A DNA stretch of 64,000 bases from Stygiobacter sp. RIFOXYC2_FULL_38_25 (lineage in GTDB: Bacteria; Bacteroidota; Ignavibacteria; Ignavibacteriales; Melioribacteraceae). The position numbers and the translations under genes are program-made. Every line of letters starts with the position of its first letter. The stretch's first letter is position 1. Location: NCBI GenBank assembly GCA_001803165.1, contig MHAZ01000003.1:1-64000 (forward strand). Direction: 5' to 3'. Positions 33,512-43,306 of this stretch are shown here, piece after piece. The notes under the pieces are model-generated. The model worked only from the letters and a program-made list of their open reading frames with translations, was not told where the DNA came from and made no database searches.

Positions 33512-36500
33512 TTAACTGCATCCGGTTGTAGCACCGCAAGTTGTACATTTCAAGCAAGTTCCGTTGCGCACCATTGTCATGCTTTGGCATTCCGGACAGA
33601 TATCGCCGGTGTAGCCGGCTTCGCGCGCTTTCATAATTTTCTGATGTTGAGTCATAGCGGCAGTAGTTCTTTCAGAGGAAACATCAAGCTGTATTTTGTC
33701 TATTGGCTGAAGCATATCATCCTTCTGAATAACTGTCTCGCTGATTATTTCTTCACTGATGTAATCCGGTTCAATATTTAAGCGATGGTCTTGTTTAACA
33801 TGTTCATCTTCTTCAACATGGGCAAGGTCGTTTCTGTTGAGATATGTTACAGCAAGCTCACGGAAAATGTAATCAATAACTGAAGTTGACATTTTAATTC
33901 GCTTATGTCCGCTAACAACTCCGCTCGGTTCAAAGCGGGTAAATACAAACGCATCCACAAATTCCTCGAGAGGAACGCCGTGCTGCAATCCGAGTGAAAT
34001 AGAAATCGCGAAGCAGTTCAGTAAGCTTCTAAAAGCTGCGCCTTCTTTGTGCATGTCTATAAAGATTTCACCAAGCTGTCCGTTATCATAATCACCGGTT
34101 CTGATGTAAACGCTTTGTCCGTTAATCTTAACTTTTTGAGTATATCCGGTTCTACGATCCGGAAGTTTCCTTCTCTTTGCAATATATCTATGAATGATTC
34201 TTTCGGCAATCTTGACTATATCGTTCTGTTCTTTCTTCTCCATCAAATCTTCAACTTCTTCTTCAGTCATTGTATTTAATGGTTGAGAAAGCTTAGAACC
34301 ATCGCGGTATAATGCGTTTGCCTTTGTTCCCAACTTCCACGATTGAAGGTAAGCGTATTTAATATCTTCGATGGAAGCATTGTTTGGCAGGTTAATTGTT
34401 TTCGAAATTGCGCCGCTTATAAATGGCTGAGCGGATGCCATCATATAAATATGTGCTTCAGCTTGTATAAACCGGCTTCCTTTTTTGCCGCATTTATTTG
34501 CGCAGTCAAATACCGGATAGTCATCGTGCTTTAAGAATGGCGAGCCTTCAATCGTCATTGTTCCGCTTACATAATCATTTGCCGAAGCAATTTCATCTCG
34601 CGTAAAACCAAGAGCTGTAAGCAAATCGAAACTGAAATCGTTTATCTGTTCGTCGGTGAATCCTAATTGGTTCTTTAAGAATTTTTCGCCTAAGGTGTAT
34701 TTGTTAAAAGCAAAACTCAACTCAAATACTGATGGAAGAATCTGATCGAGTTTGTTGAGAACATCTTCTGAAAAACCTTTTGCTTTCAGCGATTCGTGAT
34801 TGATGTAAGGACAGCCAACAAGCGTTCCGGCACCTTTAGCATACTTTACAATTTCTTTTATTTGATCATCGTTGTAGCCAAGTTTCTTTAACGCCGGCGG
34901 AATTGATTGATTGATAATTTTGAAATATCCGCCTCCGGCAAGTTTCTTAAATTTGACTAAAGCAAAGTCCGGTTCAATTCCGGTAGTGTCGCAATCCATC
35001 ACCAACCCGATTGTACCGGTTGGAGCGATTACTGTTACTTGGGCATTTCTGAAACCATATTTCTCGCCAAGTTCTAAAGCGTTATCTGAATCTTCTCTTG
35101 CTGCCTGCAATAAATCCGATGGACAGTATTCCGGATTAATTCCCATTGGGTAAATTGTTAATCCTTCATATTCTTCTTTAGGAACATTATGAGCGGCACG
35201 GCGGTGATTGCGAATTACCCGCAGCATTGATTCTTTATTCAATTCATAATTCGGGAATGAGCCAAGTTCCTTGGACATTTCCGAAGATGTAGCATAAGCT
35301 TTCATGTGCATAATTGCTGTAAGTGCGCCGCAAATTGCAAATGCTTCTTTGCTGTCGTATGCAATTCCTTGTCTCATTAAAAGTGAACCAAGATTTGCAT
35401 AACCTAAACCAAGAGTTCTAAAATCATAACTGAGTTGTGCAATTTCTTTAGATGGATATTGGGCCATCAACACGCTGATTTCCAAAACTATTGTCCAGAG
35501 ACGAGTTGCGTGGCGGTAAGCCTCAATATTGAATTCTTGTTTATCATCATCATAAAATTTTACCAAGTTTAATGAAGCGAGATTGCACGCTGTGTCATCC
35601 AAGAACATATATTCGCTGCAAGGATTGGATGCACGGATTCTTCCACTCTCTTGACATGTATGCCATTCATTAATTGTAGTATCATACTGAATTCCCGGAT
35701 CGGCACTTGCCCATGCTGCGTAAGCAATATCATCCCATAAATTCTTAGCTTTTATTGTTTTGCAAGCTTTTGGTTTTCTTTCTTCCTTTTTTGCTTTCTT
35801 AAGCTCAGTTCTCCAGTACAAATTCCAATCTGAATCATTAATAACAGCTTGCATAAAATCATTTGTTACACGGATTGAATTGTTTGAATTCTGACCGGCA
35901 ACTGTGGCATAAGCATCAGAATTCCAATCTTCATTGTAAACCGGAATATCAATTGATTTGAAACCAAGTTTAGCAAGCTTAACTACTCGGTCAATGTAAT
36001 TTTCCGGGATAGCAACTTTTCTTGCTTCAAGAATAGCTTTGCGTAAATATTGATTTGTCTTTTTGTTGAAGCGCTCATTCTCCGGATGCTCTGCAAAACA
36101 AGCATTAATAATATTATTAAGATGAAAATTGAGAAGCTTAGAACCGGTAACAAGAGCTGCAACTTTTTGTTCTTCAACAACTTTCCAATTTACATATTCT
36201 TCAATATCCGGATGATCTACATCTAACGTTAGCATTTTAGCAGCGCGGCGGGTTGTTCCACCACTTTTAATTGCACCGGCTGCACGATCTCCAATTCTAA
36301 GGAACGACATCAAACCGGAAGATTTTCCACCTCCGCTTAACGGTTCATTCAAACCACGAAGATCGGAGAAATTTGATCCGGTTCCGGAGCCATATTTAAA
36401 TAAGCGAGCTTCACGAACCCATAAATCCATGATGCCGCCTTCATTCACTAAATCATCTTTTATAGATTGGATAAAACAAGCATGCGGCTGCGGATGAGTA

Positions 36501-37069
36501 TATGCGTCTTCCGATTTTGTTAGTTGACCGGTTTTATAATCTACATAATAATGCCCTTGCGCTGGTCCATTTATTCCATAAGCCCAATGCAAACCGGTGT
36601 TGAACCATTGCGGAGAATTAGGAGCGCAAAATTGACTTGCGAGCATATACATGTGTTCATCATAAAATGCATTTGCATCTTCTTCAGAATCAAAATAACC
36701 GGCTTTCCAGCCCCAGTAAGTCCATGTTCCCGCTAAACGATGAAATACCTGGCGTGAATCTGTTTCCGAAGACAATCTATCTTTCTCCGAAAGCTCTGAA
36801 AGTTTTGGATCGGCTTGACTTGGCTGTAACCATTTAGGCACACCTTCTTCTTCCACTTTGGTGAGTAGTTTTGGAACGCCCGCTTTACGAAAATATTTTT
36901 GAGCTAAAACATCTGTAGCAACTTGCGACCATTCTTTTGGAACAGTAACATCTTCCATTCTAAATACAATGGAGCCATCCGGGTTCTTTATTTCTGAAAC
37001 TCTTTTTGTAAATTCAATTGACTCAAGCGGGTCGTGCCCGGAAATAGTAAAAAGACGATTAATCTTCAT
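33512..37069 (-). CDS. nrdJ: Adenosylcobalamin-dependent (class II) ribonucleotide reductase
   Basis: 1185 aa; makes deoxyribonucleotides using coenzyme B12 and needs neither oxygen nor a second subunit. Barrel residues include the Asn-x-Cys-x-Glu motif (NPCSE), a Cys in HACFIQS, and [18 protein letters not shown]. Near the C-terminus come a TSCPD-type region ([22 protein letters not shown]) and a CPEC...CLKCTTCG cluster that probably shuttles electrons from thioredoxin, ending TTGCS. Length agrees with the long NrdJ type. ATG with CGGAG 6 nt before. It indicates a need for cobalamin; no cobalamin riboswitch was recognised in the 267-bp gap upstream. Confidence 0.97.
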   Translation of the reverse strand: MKINRLFTISGHDPLESIEFTKRVSEIKNPDGSIVFRMEDVTVPKEWSQVATDVLAQKYFRKAGVPKLLTKVEEEGVPKWLQPSQADPKLSELSEKDRLSSETDSRQVFHRLAGTWTYWGWKAGYFDSEEDANAFYDEHMYMLASQFCAPNSPQWFNTGLHWAYGINGPAQGHYYVDYKTGQLTKSEDAYTHPQPHACFIQSIKDDLVNEGGIMDLWVREARLFKYGSGTGSNFSDLRGLNEPLSGGGKSSGLMSFLRIGDRAAGAIKSGGTTRRAAKMLTLDVDHPDIEEYVNWKVVEEQKVAALVTGSKLLNFHLNNIINACFAEHPENERFNKKTNQYLRKAILEARKVAIPENYIDRVVKLAKLGFKSIDIPVYNEDWNSDAYATVAGQNSNNSIRVTNDFMQAVINDSDWNLYWRTELKKAKKEERKPKACKTIKAKNLWDDIAYAAWASADPGIQYDTTINEWHTCQESGRIRASNPCSEYMFLDDTACNLASLNLVKFYDDDKQEFNIEAYRHATRLWTIVLEISVLMAQYPSKEIAQLSYDFRTLGLGYANLGSLLMRQGIAYDSKEAFAICGALTAIMHMKAYATSSEMSKELGSFPNYELNKESMLRVIRNHRRAAHNVPKEEYEGLTIYPMGINPEYCPSDLLQAAREDSDNALELGEKYGFRNAQVTVIAPTGTIGLVMDCDTTGIEPDFALVKFKKLAGGGYFKIINQSIPPALKKLGYNDDQIKEIVKYAKGAGTLVGCPYINHESLKAKGFSEDVLNKLDQILPSVFELSFAFNKYTLGEKFLKNQLGFTDEQINDFSFDLLTALGFTRDEIASANDYVSGTMTIEGSPFLKHDDYPVFDCANKCGKKGSRFIQAEAHIYMMASAQPFISGAISKTINLPNNASIEDIKYAYLQSWKLGTKANALYRDGSKLSQPLNTMTEEEVEDLMEKKEQNDIVKIAERIIHRYIAKRRKLPDRRTGYTQKVKINGQSVYIRTGDYDNGQLGEIFIDMHKEGAAFRSLLNCFAISISLGLQHGVPLEEFVDAFVFTRFEPSGVVSGHKRIKMSTSVIDYIFRELAVTYLNRNDLAHVEEDEHVKQDHRLNIEPDYISEEIISETVIQKDDMLQPIDKIQLDVSSERTTAAMTQHQKIMKAREAGYTGDICPECQSMTMVRNGTCLKCTTCGATTGCS

Positions 37070-37336
37070 TCAAACTCCGTTTCGGGTAAACGTTAAAATT
37101 TATATCTAAACAGTTAATTTCTTTCCGAAGTTCTGTATGGAACTTCTTTGTGAGGGCGATGGCAACAATAAAGAATTTTTATTTTTCAAGCAATCAGTTG
37201 AATGCTTTATCAAAAAATTGTTCAATTGTTTTATCAATTTTAAAATCAATATAGAGAATAATAGTTTTAAGAAAATATTGTTTTTTTGTTTTATTTTTTT
37301 AAGTGCGATTTTAATCACAATCATGTAAGGAATTTT
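37070..37336. other. Divergent intergenic region between nrdJ and malQ
   Basis: 267 bp, very A+T-rich on the malQ side (T runs at 37279-37302). No exact TTG-20-TAnnTTTG promoter could be placed for either gene, and no riboswitch-like fold was recognised. Both genes must be started from here. Confidence 0.4.
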
Positions 37337-38869
37337 ATGAACATTGAACGCTCTGCCGGAATCTTGCTTCACCCTACCTCTTTGCCCGGAAAATTTGGAA
37401 TTGGAGACTTAGGACCAAGCGCTTATCATTTTGTTGAGTTTTTAAAAGCTGCCGGACAAACACTTTGGCAAGTTTTTCCATTAGGACCCACAGGATATGG
37501 TGATTCGCCTTATCAATGTTTCTCAGCTTTCGCTGGAAATCCACTTTTAATCAGTCCGGAGTTTTTGCATCGTGATGGATTACTCTCCGACGCAGATTTA
37601 GCCCACCCGCATAAGTATAATGCTCATAAAATTGATTTCGGTTCTGTAATTGAACTCAAAACAAAATTGCTTCGTAAAGCTTTCCATAACTTTTCGAAAT
37701 CGAAAAACATTTCTGATGAGTGCAAAGAATTTTGTTCTAAGAATGAATATTGGTTAGAAGATTATGCTTTGTTTATGGCAGCAAAATCTCATCATGGCGG
37801 CGTACAATGGACTGAATGGGATGCCTCAATTGCATTCAGAAAGGATTTAAGCTCTTGGAAGAAAAAATTAGCCGATGAAATTAAGTATCAAAAATTTGTT
37901 CAATATACTTTCCATAAACAATGGACGTCACTCCGCGAGTTTGTTCATCAGAATGGAATAAAGATAATTGGGGACTTGCCAATTTTTATTGCTTACGATA
38001 GCGCTGATCTTTGGGCTAACAAAGAATTATTTACTGTGCGCAAAGATGGTTCACTCGAATTTGTTGCCGGCGTTCCACCGGATTATTTTAGCGCTACGGG
38101 ACAGCTTTGGGGAAATCCCCTCTATAAATGGAAAGAAATGGAGAAAGATGATTTTCTTTGGTGGCGAAGAAGAATCAGCAACTTGCTTACAATGGTTGAT
38201 ATTGTTCGCATAGATCACTTTAGAGGATTCGACGCTTTCTGGGAAATTCCCGGAGACGCTGAAACAGCCATTAACGGTCGCTGGGTAAAAGCACCGGGAC
38301 ACAAATTTTTTAATGCTATCAAGAAATCACTTGGAGTACTTCCAATCATTGCAGAAGATTTAGGAGTGATTACAGATTCTGTTGAAGAGTTACGCGATCA
38401 TTTCGACTTTCCGGGAATTAAGATTATACAATTTGGTTTAGGCGAAGAAGGCGATAAAAAATTCTTGCCCCATAATCATATTAGGAATTGTGTAGTTCAC
38501 ACCGGCTCTCACGATAATGAAACTACACACGGATTTTTGGAAAGTGAAAGACATAAGAATTCCGGGGTCTATGAATGGGCTCAAAAATATTTTAATTACT
38601 ACGGTGATAATTTGACCTACGAATTAATCCGCGCTGCTTATCAATCACCGGCTAATATTTGTGTTATACCTATGCAGGACATTTTGAATCTTGGCAATGA
38701 AGCGCGAATGAATTATCCGGGAAGACCTGGCGGAAATTGGACCTGGCGCTTTACATGGAATCAAGTTTCTAATGATTTGGCTTCCTGGTATAAACAAATG
38801 ACGATAATGTTTGAACGCCCGCCTCTAAAGAAAAACGAGAATGCTATACTCAAAATTGCTGACGAATAA
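37337..38869 (+). CDS. malQ: 4-alpha-glucanotransferase (amylomaltase, GH77)
   Basis: Transfers alpha-1,4-glucan segments in maltodextrin and glycogen metabolism. 510 aa with GH77 signatures: RSAGILLHPTSLPG start, DSPYQCFSAFAGNP, nucleophile Asp in VRIDHFRGF, acid/base Glu in IIAEDLG, and third carboxylate in GSHDNETT. ATG 37337 follows TAAGGA; the frame continues 51 nt upstream without a good site. No other glycogen gene adjoins it. A palindromic repeat lies directly after its stop and probably ends transcription. Confidence 0.96.
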   Translation: MNIERSAGILLHPTSLPGKFGIGDLGPSAYHFVEFLKAAGQTLWQVFPLGPTGYGDSPYQCFSAFAGNPLLISPEFLHRDGLLSDADLAHPHKYNAHKIDFGSVIELKTKLLRKAFHNFSKSKNISDECKEFCSKNEYWLEDYALFMAAKSHHGGVQWTEWDASIAFRKDLSSWKKKLADEIKYQKFVQYTFHKQWTSLREFVHQNGIKIIGDLPIFIAYDSADLWANKELFTVRKDGSLEFVAGVPPDYFSATGQLWGNPLYKWKEMEKDDFLWWRRRISNLLTMVDIVRIDHFRGFDAFWEIPGDAETAINGRWVKAPGHKFFNAIKKSLGVLPIIAEDLGVITDSVEELRDHFDFPGIKIIQFGLGEEGDKKFLPHNHIRNCVVHTGSHDNETTHGFLESERHKNSGVYEWAQKYFNYYGDNLTYELIRAAYQSPANICVIPMQDILNLGNEARMNYPGRPGGNWTWRFTWNQVSNDLASWYKQMTIMFERPPLKKNENAILKIADE

Positions 38870-38870
38870 G

Positions 38871-38965
38871 AGCCTATCCCCAAACCCCTTTCCAAAGGAA
38901 AGGGGTTATTCGAATCCAGTTTAAAAGCCCTTCCCCTTTGGGGAAGGGTTTGGGTTGGGGCTTAG
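38871..38965. repeat. Double hairpin repeat between malQ and the peroxidase gene
   Basis: Two perfect hairpins in tandem: AACCCCTTTCC-AAA-GGAAAGGGGTT (38883-38907) and CCCTTCCCC-TTT-GGGGAAGGG (38928-38948), with CCTATCCCCAAA on the left and TTTGGGTTGGGGCTT on the right completing an outer inverted arrangement. Same family as the AAGCCCTTCCC blocks at 11028-11062 and 13239-13296. The right half encodes the C-terminus of the peroxidase. It could also terminate both convergent genes. Confidence 0.85.
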
Positions 38966-39538
38966 TTCTTTTTCTATTGCTTTAGTTAACTCTTCACTTT
39001 CCGGAGTTACTTTACTTCTGAATCTGCTGACAATGTTTCCTTCTTTATCAACCAAGAATTTTTCGAAGTTCCACTTAATATCGCCTTGCTCAACATTTTT
39101 ATTGTTTGTGAGAAGTGCATAAAGAGGAGCTTTTTCATCACCAAGAACTTTTATTTTATCAAAGAGTTTGAACTTAACGCTATATGTGCTTGAACAAAAT
39201 TCTTGAATCTCTTCATTCGTTCCAGGTTCCTGTCCGCCAAAATCATTGCACGGGAAAGCAAGAATCTCAAAACCTTCGGCTTTATATTTTTCATAGATTG
39301 CTTCCAATCCGGCATACTGTTTTGTGTAGCCGCACTTGCTGGCTACGTTCACAATCAACAATACCTTCCCTTTATAATCAGAAAGTTTTACTTCCTTCCC
39401 GTTCATATCTTTTACTGTAACATCCTGGATATTACCGGATGATTCTCCATTCGCCGGAGGGTTAATCTTTGCTGATATAGTTGCAGCAAATAGAATTGTA
39501 ATACTTGTTATAAAACTTAACGCTTGAATAATCTTCAT
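38921..39538 (-). CDS. Exported glutathione peroxidase-family thiol peroxidase
   Basis: 205 aa with signal peptide (SFITSITILFAATISA). GPx fold: VNVASKCGYT has the peroxidatic Cys (a Cys, not selenocysteine), FPCNDFGGQEPG the second motif with the resolving Cys region and Gln, WNFEKFLVD the Trp/Asn motif. Such enzymes usually take electrons from thioredoxin. The last 13 residues (SPNPNPSPKGKGF) are encoded by the hairpin repeat, an extension foreign to the family. Follows pta on the same strand but a terminator separates them. Confidence 0.9.
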   Translation of the reverse strand: MKIIQALSFITSITILFAATISAKINPPANGESSGNIQDVTVKDMNGKEVKLSDYKGKVLLIVNVASKCGYTKQYAGLEAIYEKYKAEGFEILAFPCNDFGGQEPGTNEEIQEFCSSTYSVKFKLFDKIKVLGDEKAPLYALLTNNKNVEQGDIKWNFEKFLVDKEGNIVSRFRSKVTPESEELTKAIEKELSPNPNPSPKGKGF

Positions 39539-39594
39539 TTTTTTCCCTTCGTTTGATAACAGTAAAACATAATCACCTACAGATTTAGTTCAAT

Positions 39595-39622
39595 AAAAAA
39601 CCCGATCATTCAGATCGGGTTT
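39595..39622 (-). terminator. Terminator downstream of pta
   Basis: On the minus strand AACCCGATC, loop TGAAT, GATCGGG then TTTTTT. Stem of at least 7 bp with a T run, 25 nt after the pta stop. Confidence 0.85.
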
Positions 39623-39646
39623 AAGAGTTTATCTTTAAGGGGAAAT

Positions 39647-40636
39647 TTATTCAGCCATTAAGCAAGCGATTGCTGCTGTGTTCACAATATCTTCAACAGA
39701 ACAGCCGCGGCTGAGATCGAAGAATGGTTTTTTCAATCCTTGATTTACCGGACCAATTGCTTCTGCACCGCCGAGGCGCTGAGCAATTTTGTAACCGATA
39801 TTTCCAGCATTCAAATCCGGGAAAACTAAAACGTTTGCACGACCGGCGACTTCGCTGCCGGGAGATTTTTTCTTGCCAACACTTTCAACTATAGCAGCAT
39901 CAAATTGTAATTCGCCATCAACTTTAATATCCGGTCTTCTCTCTTTTACAAACTGAGTTGCCTGACGGACTTTATCAATAAGTTCATGTTCAGCGCTTCC
40001 CTTTGTTGAGAAAGAAAGCATTGCAACGTAAGCTTCCTCGCCGGTTAGTTTTTTGTGGTTGTCTGCAGTGGAAATAGCAATATCGGCTAATTGGCCCGCA
40101 TCGGGATTTGGATTTACAGCGCAATCAGCAAAGCTGTAAGCTCTGTCAGGATACGCCATCAAAAAGAAACTTGATAGGATAGACATTCCAGGCTGAAGTC
40201 CAACACAGAATATTGAAGCGCGAGTAACATCTGCGGTTGTAGCAAAGGAACCGGAAACACTTGCGTGTGCTAAGTCTTCGCGCACCATCATTCCAGCAAA
40301 GAAAATATCGCGACGAATAGTTTCGCGGGCTTGTTCAATTGTTACACCTTTGTGTTTTCTCTGATTGTAAAAAATGTTTGCAAAGTCGCTCAGCTTTTCA
40401 GATTTGTCCGGATCAATAATTCGTATGCCCTGGAGATCAACACTTAGTTTTGAAGCATCGCTTCTAATCTTATCCTCGTTTCCCAAGGTAATTACTGAAG
40501 CAACTTTTTCTTTCGTTAAAATTTCGGCAGCTTTCAAAACACGCTCATCATGCGATTCCGGTAGAACTAAAGTTCTTTTTCTCTGTGCCGCTTTCTCTCT
40601 GATTTGTTTAAGTAATAAAATTTCAGCCATTTTCAT
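39647..40636 (-). CDS. pta: Phosphate acetyltransferase
   Basis: Interconverts acetyl-CoA and acetyl phosphate; with acetate kinase it yields ATP in fermentation. About 329 aa, the short single-domain form: LVLPESHDERVLKAA start, GMMVREDLAHASVSGS, and ANVLVFPDLNAGNIGYK near the C-terminus. The ATGs at 40636 and 40630 are both possible; the TTG at 40663 belongs to the -7 box of its promoter. No ackA neighbour here. Confidence 0.94.
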   Translation of the reverse strand: MKMAEILLLKQIREKAAQRKRTLVLPESHDERVLKAAEILTKEKVASVITLGNEDKIRSDASKLSVDLQGIRIIDPDKSEKLSDFANIFYNQRKHKGVTIEQARETIRRDIFFAGMMVREDLAHASVSGSFATTADVTRASIFCVGLQPGMSILSSFFLMAYPDRAYSFADCAVNPNPDAGQLADIAISTADNHKKLTGEEAYVAMLSFSTKGSAEHELIDKVRQATQFVKERRPDIKVDGELQFDAAIVESVGKKKSPGSEVAGRANVLVFPDLNAGNIGYKIAQRLGGAEAIGPVNQGLKKPFFDLSRGCSVEDIVNTAAIACLMAE

Positions 40637-40660
40637 TCCATAATTGTTATAAATGCACCG

Positions 40661-40689
40661 CAAATATAAAGAAAATGCCGCTCTCCAAA
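40661..40689 (-). promoter_or_regulatory. Bacteroidota-type promoter for pta
   Basis: On the minus strand TTTG (40686-40689), 17 nt, TATATTTG (40661-40668). The spacer is shorter than in the other promoters of this window. Confidence 0.5.
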
Positions 40690-40710
40690 TTAAGCATACT
40701 AAAATATAAG

Positions 40711-40743
40711 ATTGAATTTGGTTGGGGATTTAGGAATATTTTG
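40711..40743 (+). promoter_or_regulatory. Possible promoter for the AI-2E-type transporter
   Basis: ATTG (40711-40714), 20 nt, AATATTTTG (40735-40743), a -7-like box with an extra T and one mismatch. Transcription would begin near 40750. Confidence 0.35.
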
Positions 40744-40753
40744 ACCACACGAT

Positions 40754-41818
40754 TTGGCTAACACTTTGAACGAGTCCCAAAATAGAAATCTGAAGTTCAT
40801 TTCCGGTTTAGCTGCAGCCACAGTTATAAGTTTATTTTTAGCTTATATCTACATTGATGTTTTGGCGTTGTTGGCTGTCTCAATTCTAATTTCACTGATT
40901 TTCAATCCGGTAGTAGATTTTTTAGAGCAGAACAAAATTCCACGGGTAGTTGCAGTACTTTCAATTTTTGTTCTTACCGGCTTACTTCTTTTCTCACTAG
41001 TTTCAATTCTTTTACCAAAGCTTGTAAACCAGTTAGAGACAATAGCAAATTCGCTTAGCGACGAGGCTGTTAATCAATCATTAGCACAGTTTGAACAAAC
41101 TCTCAAAACAAAGTTTCCATTCTTGGCATCTTTTGATTTGAGCGAAAGAATTTCCTCTTTTTTTAACAGTACAATTTTAGGATGGATAAATAATCTCAGC
41201 AACATCGTTCAAGGTATTTTTTCATTTCTTGCAGTGATTGTAATTATTCCGTTTATGACTTTCTTCATTCTAAAAGACAGCAAGAAACTTCTCCACGGCA
41301 TTATTAATTTTATGCCCAACAAAAGCTTCGAAGTTTCCTACAATGTGCTAACTAAAATCGGCTTTCAGCTTGGCAGATACGTCCGAGGCTGGATTCTTGA
41401 TGCAACAATAGTTGGAATTCTTTCCGGATCTGGTTTGGCTCTTCTTGGAATAAACAACGCAATCTCAATTGGATTTATTGCCGGCGCGGGACATCTGATT
41501 CCCTACTTCGGACCTGTAATTGGTGGGCTTCCGGCAATTATCATTTCAATTATTCAGTTTGGCGATCTATCAATGCTTCCAAGTTTGCTGCTCATGTTCA
41601 CAATTATATATACGTTCGATAACGGATTCATTCAGCCAAATATTTTCTCCAAAAGTACGGATATGCATCCGCTTATGATTATCATTCTAATTTTAGTTGG
41701 GAGTGAAACTCTTGGCGTTCTCGGTATGCTGTTAGCTGTTCCGGTTGCAACAGTAATTAAAACCGCCGTTAAAGAAATTTATTTTGGCTATAAGAATTAT
41801 AAAATCATTAGCCTTTGA
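40754..41818 (+). CDS. AI-2E transporter family (PerM/YdiK-like) membrane protein
   Basis: 354 aa with about eight membrane segments: two N-terminal pairs (residues about 15-45 and 60-85), a cytoplasmic helix region (90-130), then four to five segments. IPFMTFFILKDSKKL and the glycine-rich GAGHLIPYFGPVIGGLPA region are family hallmarks. Members export autoinducer-2 or act as ion antiporters; the role here is unknown. No ATG near the 5' end; TTG 40754 is used, TTG 40766 is an alternative that would suit the promoter better. Confidence 0.87.
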   Translation: MANTLNESQNRNLKFISGLAAATVISLFLAYIYIDVLALLAVSILISLIFNPVVDFLEQNKIPRVVAVLSIFVLTGLLLFSLVSILLPKLVNQLETIANSLSDEAVNQSLAQFEQTLKTKFPFLASFDLSERISSFFNSTILGWINNLSNIVQGIFSFLAVIVIIPFMTFFILKDSKKLLHGIINFMPNKSFEVSYNVLTKIGFQLGRYVRGWILDATIVGILSGSGLALLGINNAISIGFIAGAGHLIPYFGPVIGGLPAIIISIIQFGDLSMLPSLLLMFTIIYTFDNGFIQPNIFSKSTDMHPLMIIILILVGSETLGVLGMLLAVPVATVIKTAVKEIYFGYKNYKIISL

Positions 41819-41826
41819 TTCTTCAC

Positions 41827-41859
41827 TTTGAATATCAGACCTACTTTAGATACCTTTTG
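41827..41859 (+). promoter_or_regulatory. Probable promoter for the beta-CASP nuclease gene
   Basis: TTTG (41827-41830), 20 nt, TACCTTTTG (41851-41859), a -7 box with one extra T, as at lepA. Leader of about 12 nt to ATG 41879. Confidence 0.45.
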
Positions 41860-41878
41860 AAAAACAATTCGTGGATAT

Positions 41879-43279
41879 ATGAAAATTAAATTTATTGGAG
41901 CCGCGCAAACTGTAACCGGCTCAATGCATCTCATACAAACAGAAAATTCTACATTCCTCTTAGACTGCGGACTGTTTCAAGGTAAACGTAAAGACGCATT
42001 CGAGATTAATAGAAACTTCGATCACTTTAACCCGGGCGAAATTGATTTTGTTATTCTTTCTCATGCGCATATTGACCACGCCGGAAATTTGCCTACGCTC
42101 GTTAAGAACGGCTTCGATGGAAAAATTTATTCAACTTTTGCTACGCGCGACCTATGCACGATAATGCTGCAAGACAGCGCGCATATACAAGAGAAAGATG
42201 TTGAGTATGTTAATAAAAAAAGAAAACGTGACGGCAAAAAGCTTTTTGAGCCGCTTTATGTTCAAGACGATGCGCTCGAAACTCTGGAAAAGTTTGTTGG
42301 AATTAATTACCGCAAAGAGTTTAAGATTACTCCGGAAATTTCACTAACATTTTACGATGCCGGACATATTCTTGGTTCTGCAATTGTTTTTTTGAAAATA
42401 ACAGAAAACGGAAAACAAATTACTCTCGGATTTTCCGGCGATTTAGGCAGACCACACTTGCCTATTCTTAAAGACCCGGAACAAATTCCAAATGTTGATT
42501 ACTGGATTTGCGAAAGCACTTACGGCGGCAAGGACCACGATAATCCTACGGATTCCGAAGAGCAGCTTACAAATGTTTTGAAAAAAGCGCACTCGAAAAA
42601 ATCTAAAGTTATTATTCCGGCATTTAGCGTTGGTAGAACCCAAGAAATAGTTTATGCGCTCCATAGAATTTTTGAAAGCAATAAAGCCGAAAGGATGCCG
42701 GTCTATGTTGATAGTCCGCTTGCAGTAAACGCAACAGAAGTTTTCCGGCTCCACCCGGAATGTTTCGATTCCGAGACCATGCAATTCATAAGAAAAAACG
42801 AAGACCCTCTTGGTTTTAACCGGCTCACTTATATAAAAGATGTAGAGGATTCCAAAAATCTAAATTCTGTTGATGGACCATGTATAATTATCTCGAGCAG
42901 CGGAATGGCTGAAACCGGAAGGGTTCTTCATCATTTGGCTAACAACATCAGTAATCCAAAGAATATTATTTTGATTGTTGGTTACGCAGCAGAACACACT
43001 CTCGGAAGGAAATTGATTGACGGAGAAAAGAATGTTCAAATCTTTGGCGATGCTTACGATGTTAAAGCCGAAGTCATTGTTCTCAATTCTTTCAGCGCCC
43101 ACGCTGATTCCGATGAACTTCTCGGCTACACTAACCGCTTTGATAAATCTCAGCTGAGAAAAATATTTCTTGTCCATGGAGAGCTTGAACAACAGCAAGC
43201 ATACAAAAACAATTTGGAATCTTCCGGATTCAAGAATGTAATTATACCTTCACGCGGACAGACAGAGATTTTATTGTAG
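41879..43279 (+). CDS. Metallo-beta-lactamase/beta-CASP ribonuclease
   Basis: 466 aa. Zinc motif SHAHIDHAG (HxHxDH), further ligands in DAGHILGS and the FSGDLGR Asp; beta-CASP motifs follow (VIIPAFSVGRTQE, DSPLA, SSSGMAETGRV), then NSFSAHADSDELL and a final HGE. This is the YSH1/CPSF-like exonuclease branch found in many bacteria and archaea, acting on RNA. Start ATG 41879. Upstream of the barrel gene at 43307 by 27 bp; cotranscription likely. Confidence 0.92.
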   Translation: MKIKFIGAAQTVTGSMHLIQTENSTFLLDCGLFQGKRKDAFEINRNFDHFNPGEIDFVILSHAHIDHAGNLPTLVKNGFDGKIYSTFATRDLCTIMLQDSAHIQEKDVEYVNKKRKRDGKKLFEPLYVQDDALETLEKFVGINYRKEFKITPEISLTFYDAGHILGSAIVFLKITENGKQITLGFSGDLGRPHLPILKDPEQIPNVDYWICESTYGGKDHDNPTDSEEQLTNVLKKAHSKKSKVIIPAFSVGRTQEIVYALHRIFESNKAERMPVYVDSPLAVNATEVFRLHPECFDSETMQFIRKNEDPLGFNRLTYIKDVEDSKNLNSVDGPCIIISSSGMAETGRVLHHLANNISNPKNIILIVGYAAEHTLGRKLIDGEKNVQIFGDAYDVKAEVIVLNSFSAHADSDELLGYTNRFDKSQLRKIFLVHGELEQQQAYKNNLESSGFKNVIIPSRGQTEILL

Positions 43280-43306
43280 GGAATAAGTTCACAATGAAAA
43301 GACTTC

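Noticed and set aside
37137-37328. Small + strand frame upstream of malQ
   Set aside because: A+T-rich, Phe/Lys/Asn-biased translation typical of non-coding A+T sequence.
37070-37336. Cobalamin riboswitch expected upstream of nrdJ
   Set aside because: No B12-box-like sequence or conserved fold could be recognised by eye; not claimed.
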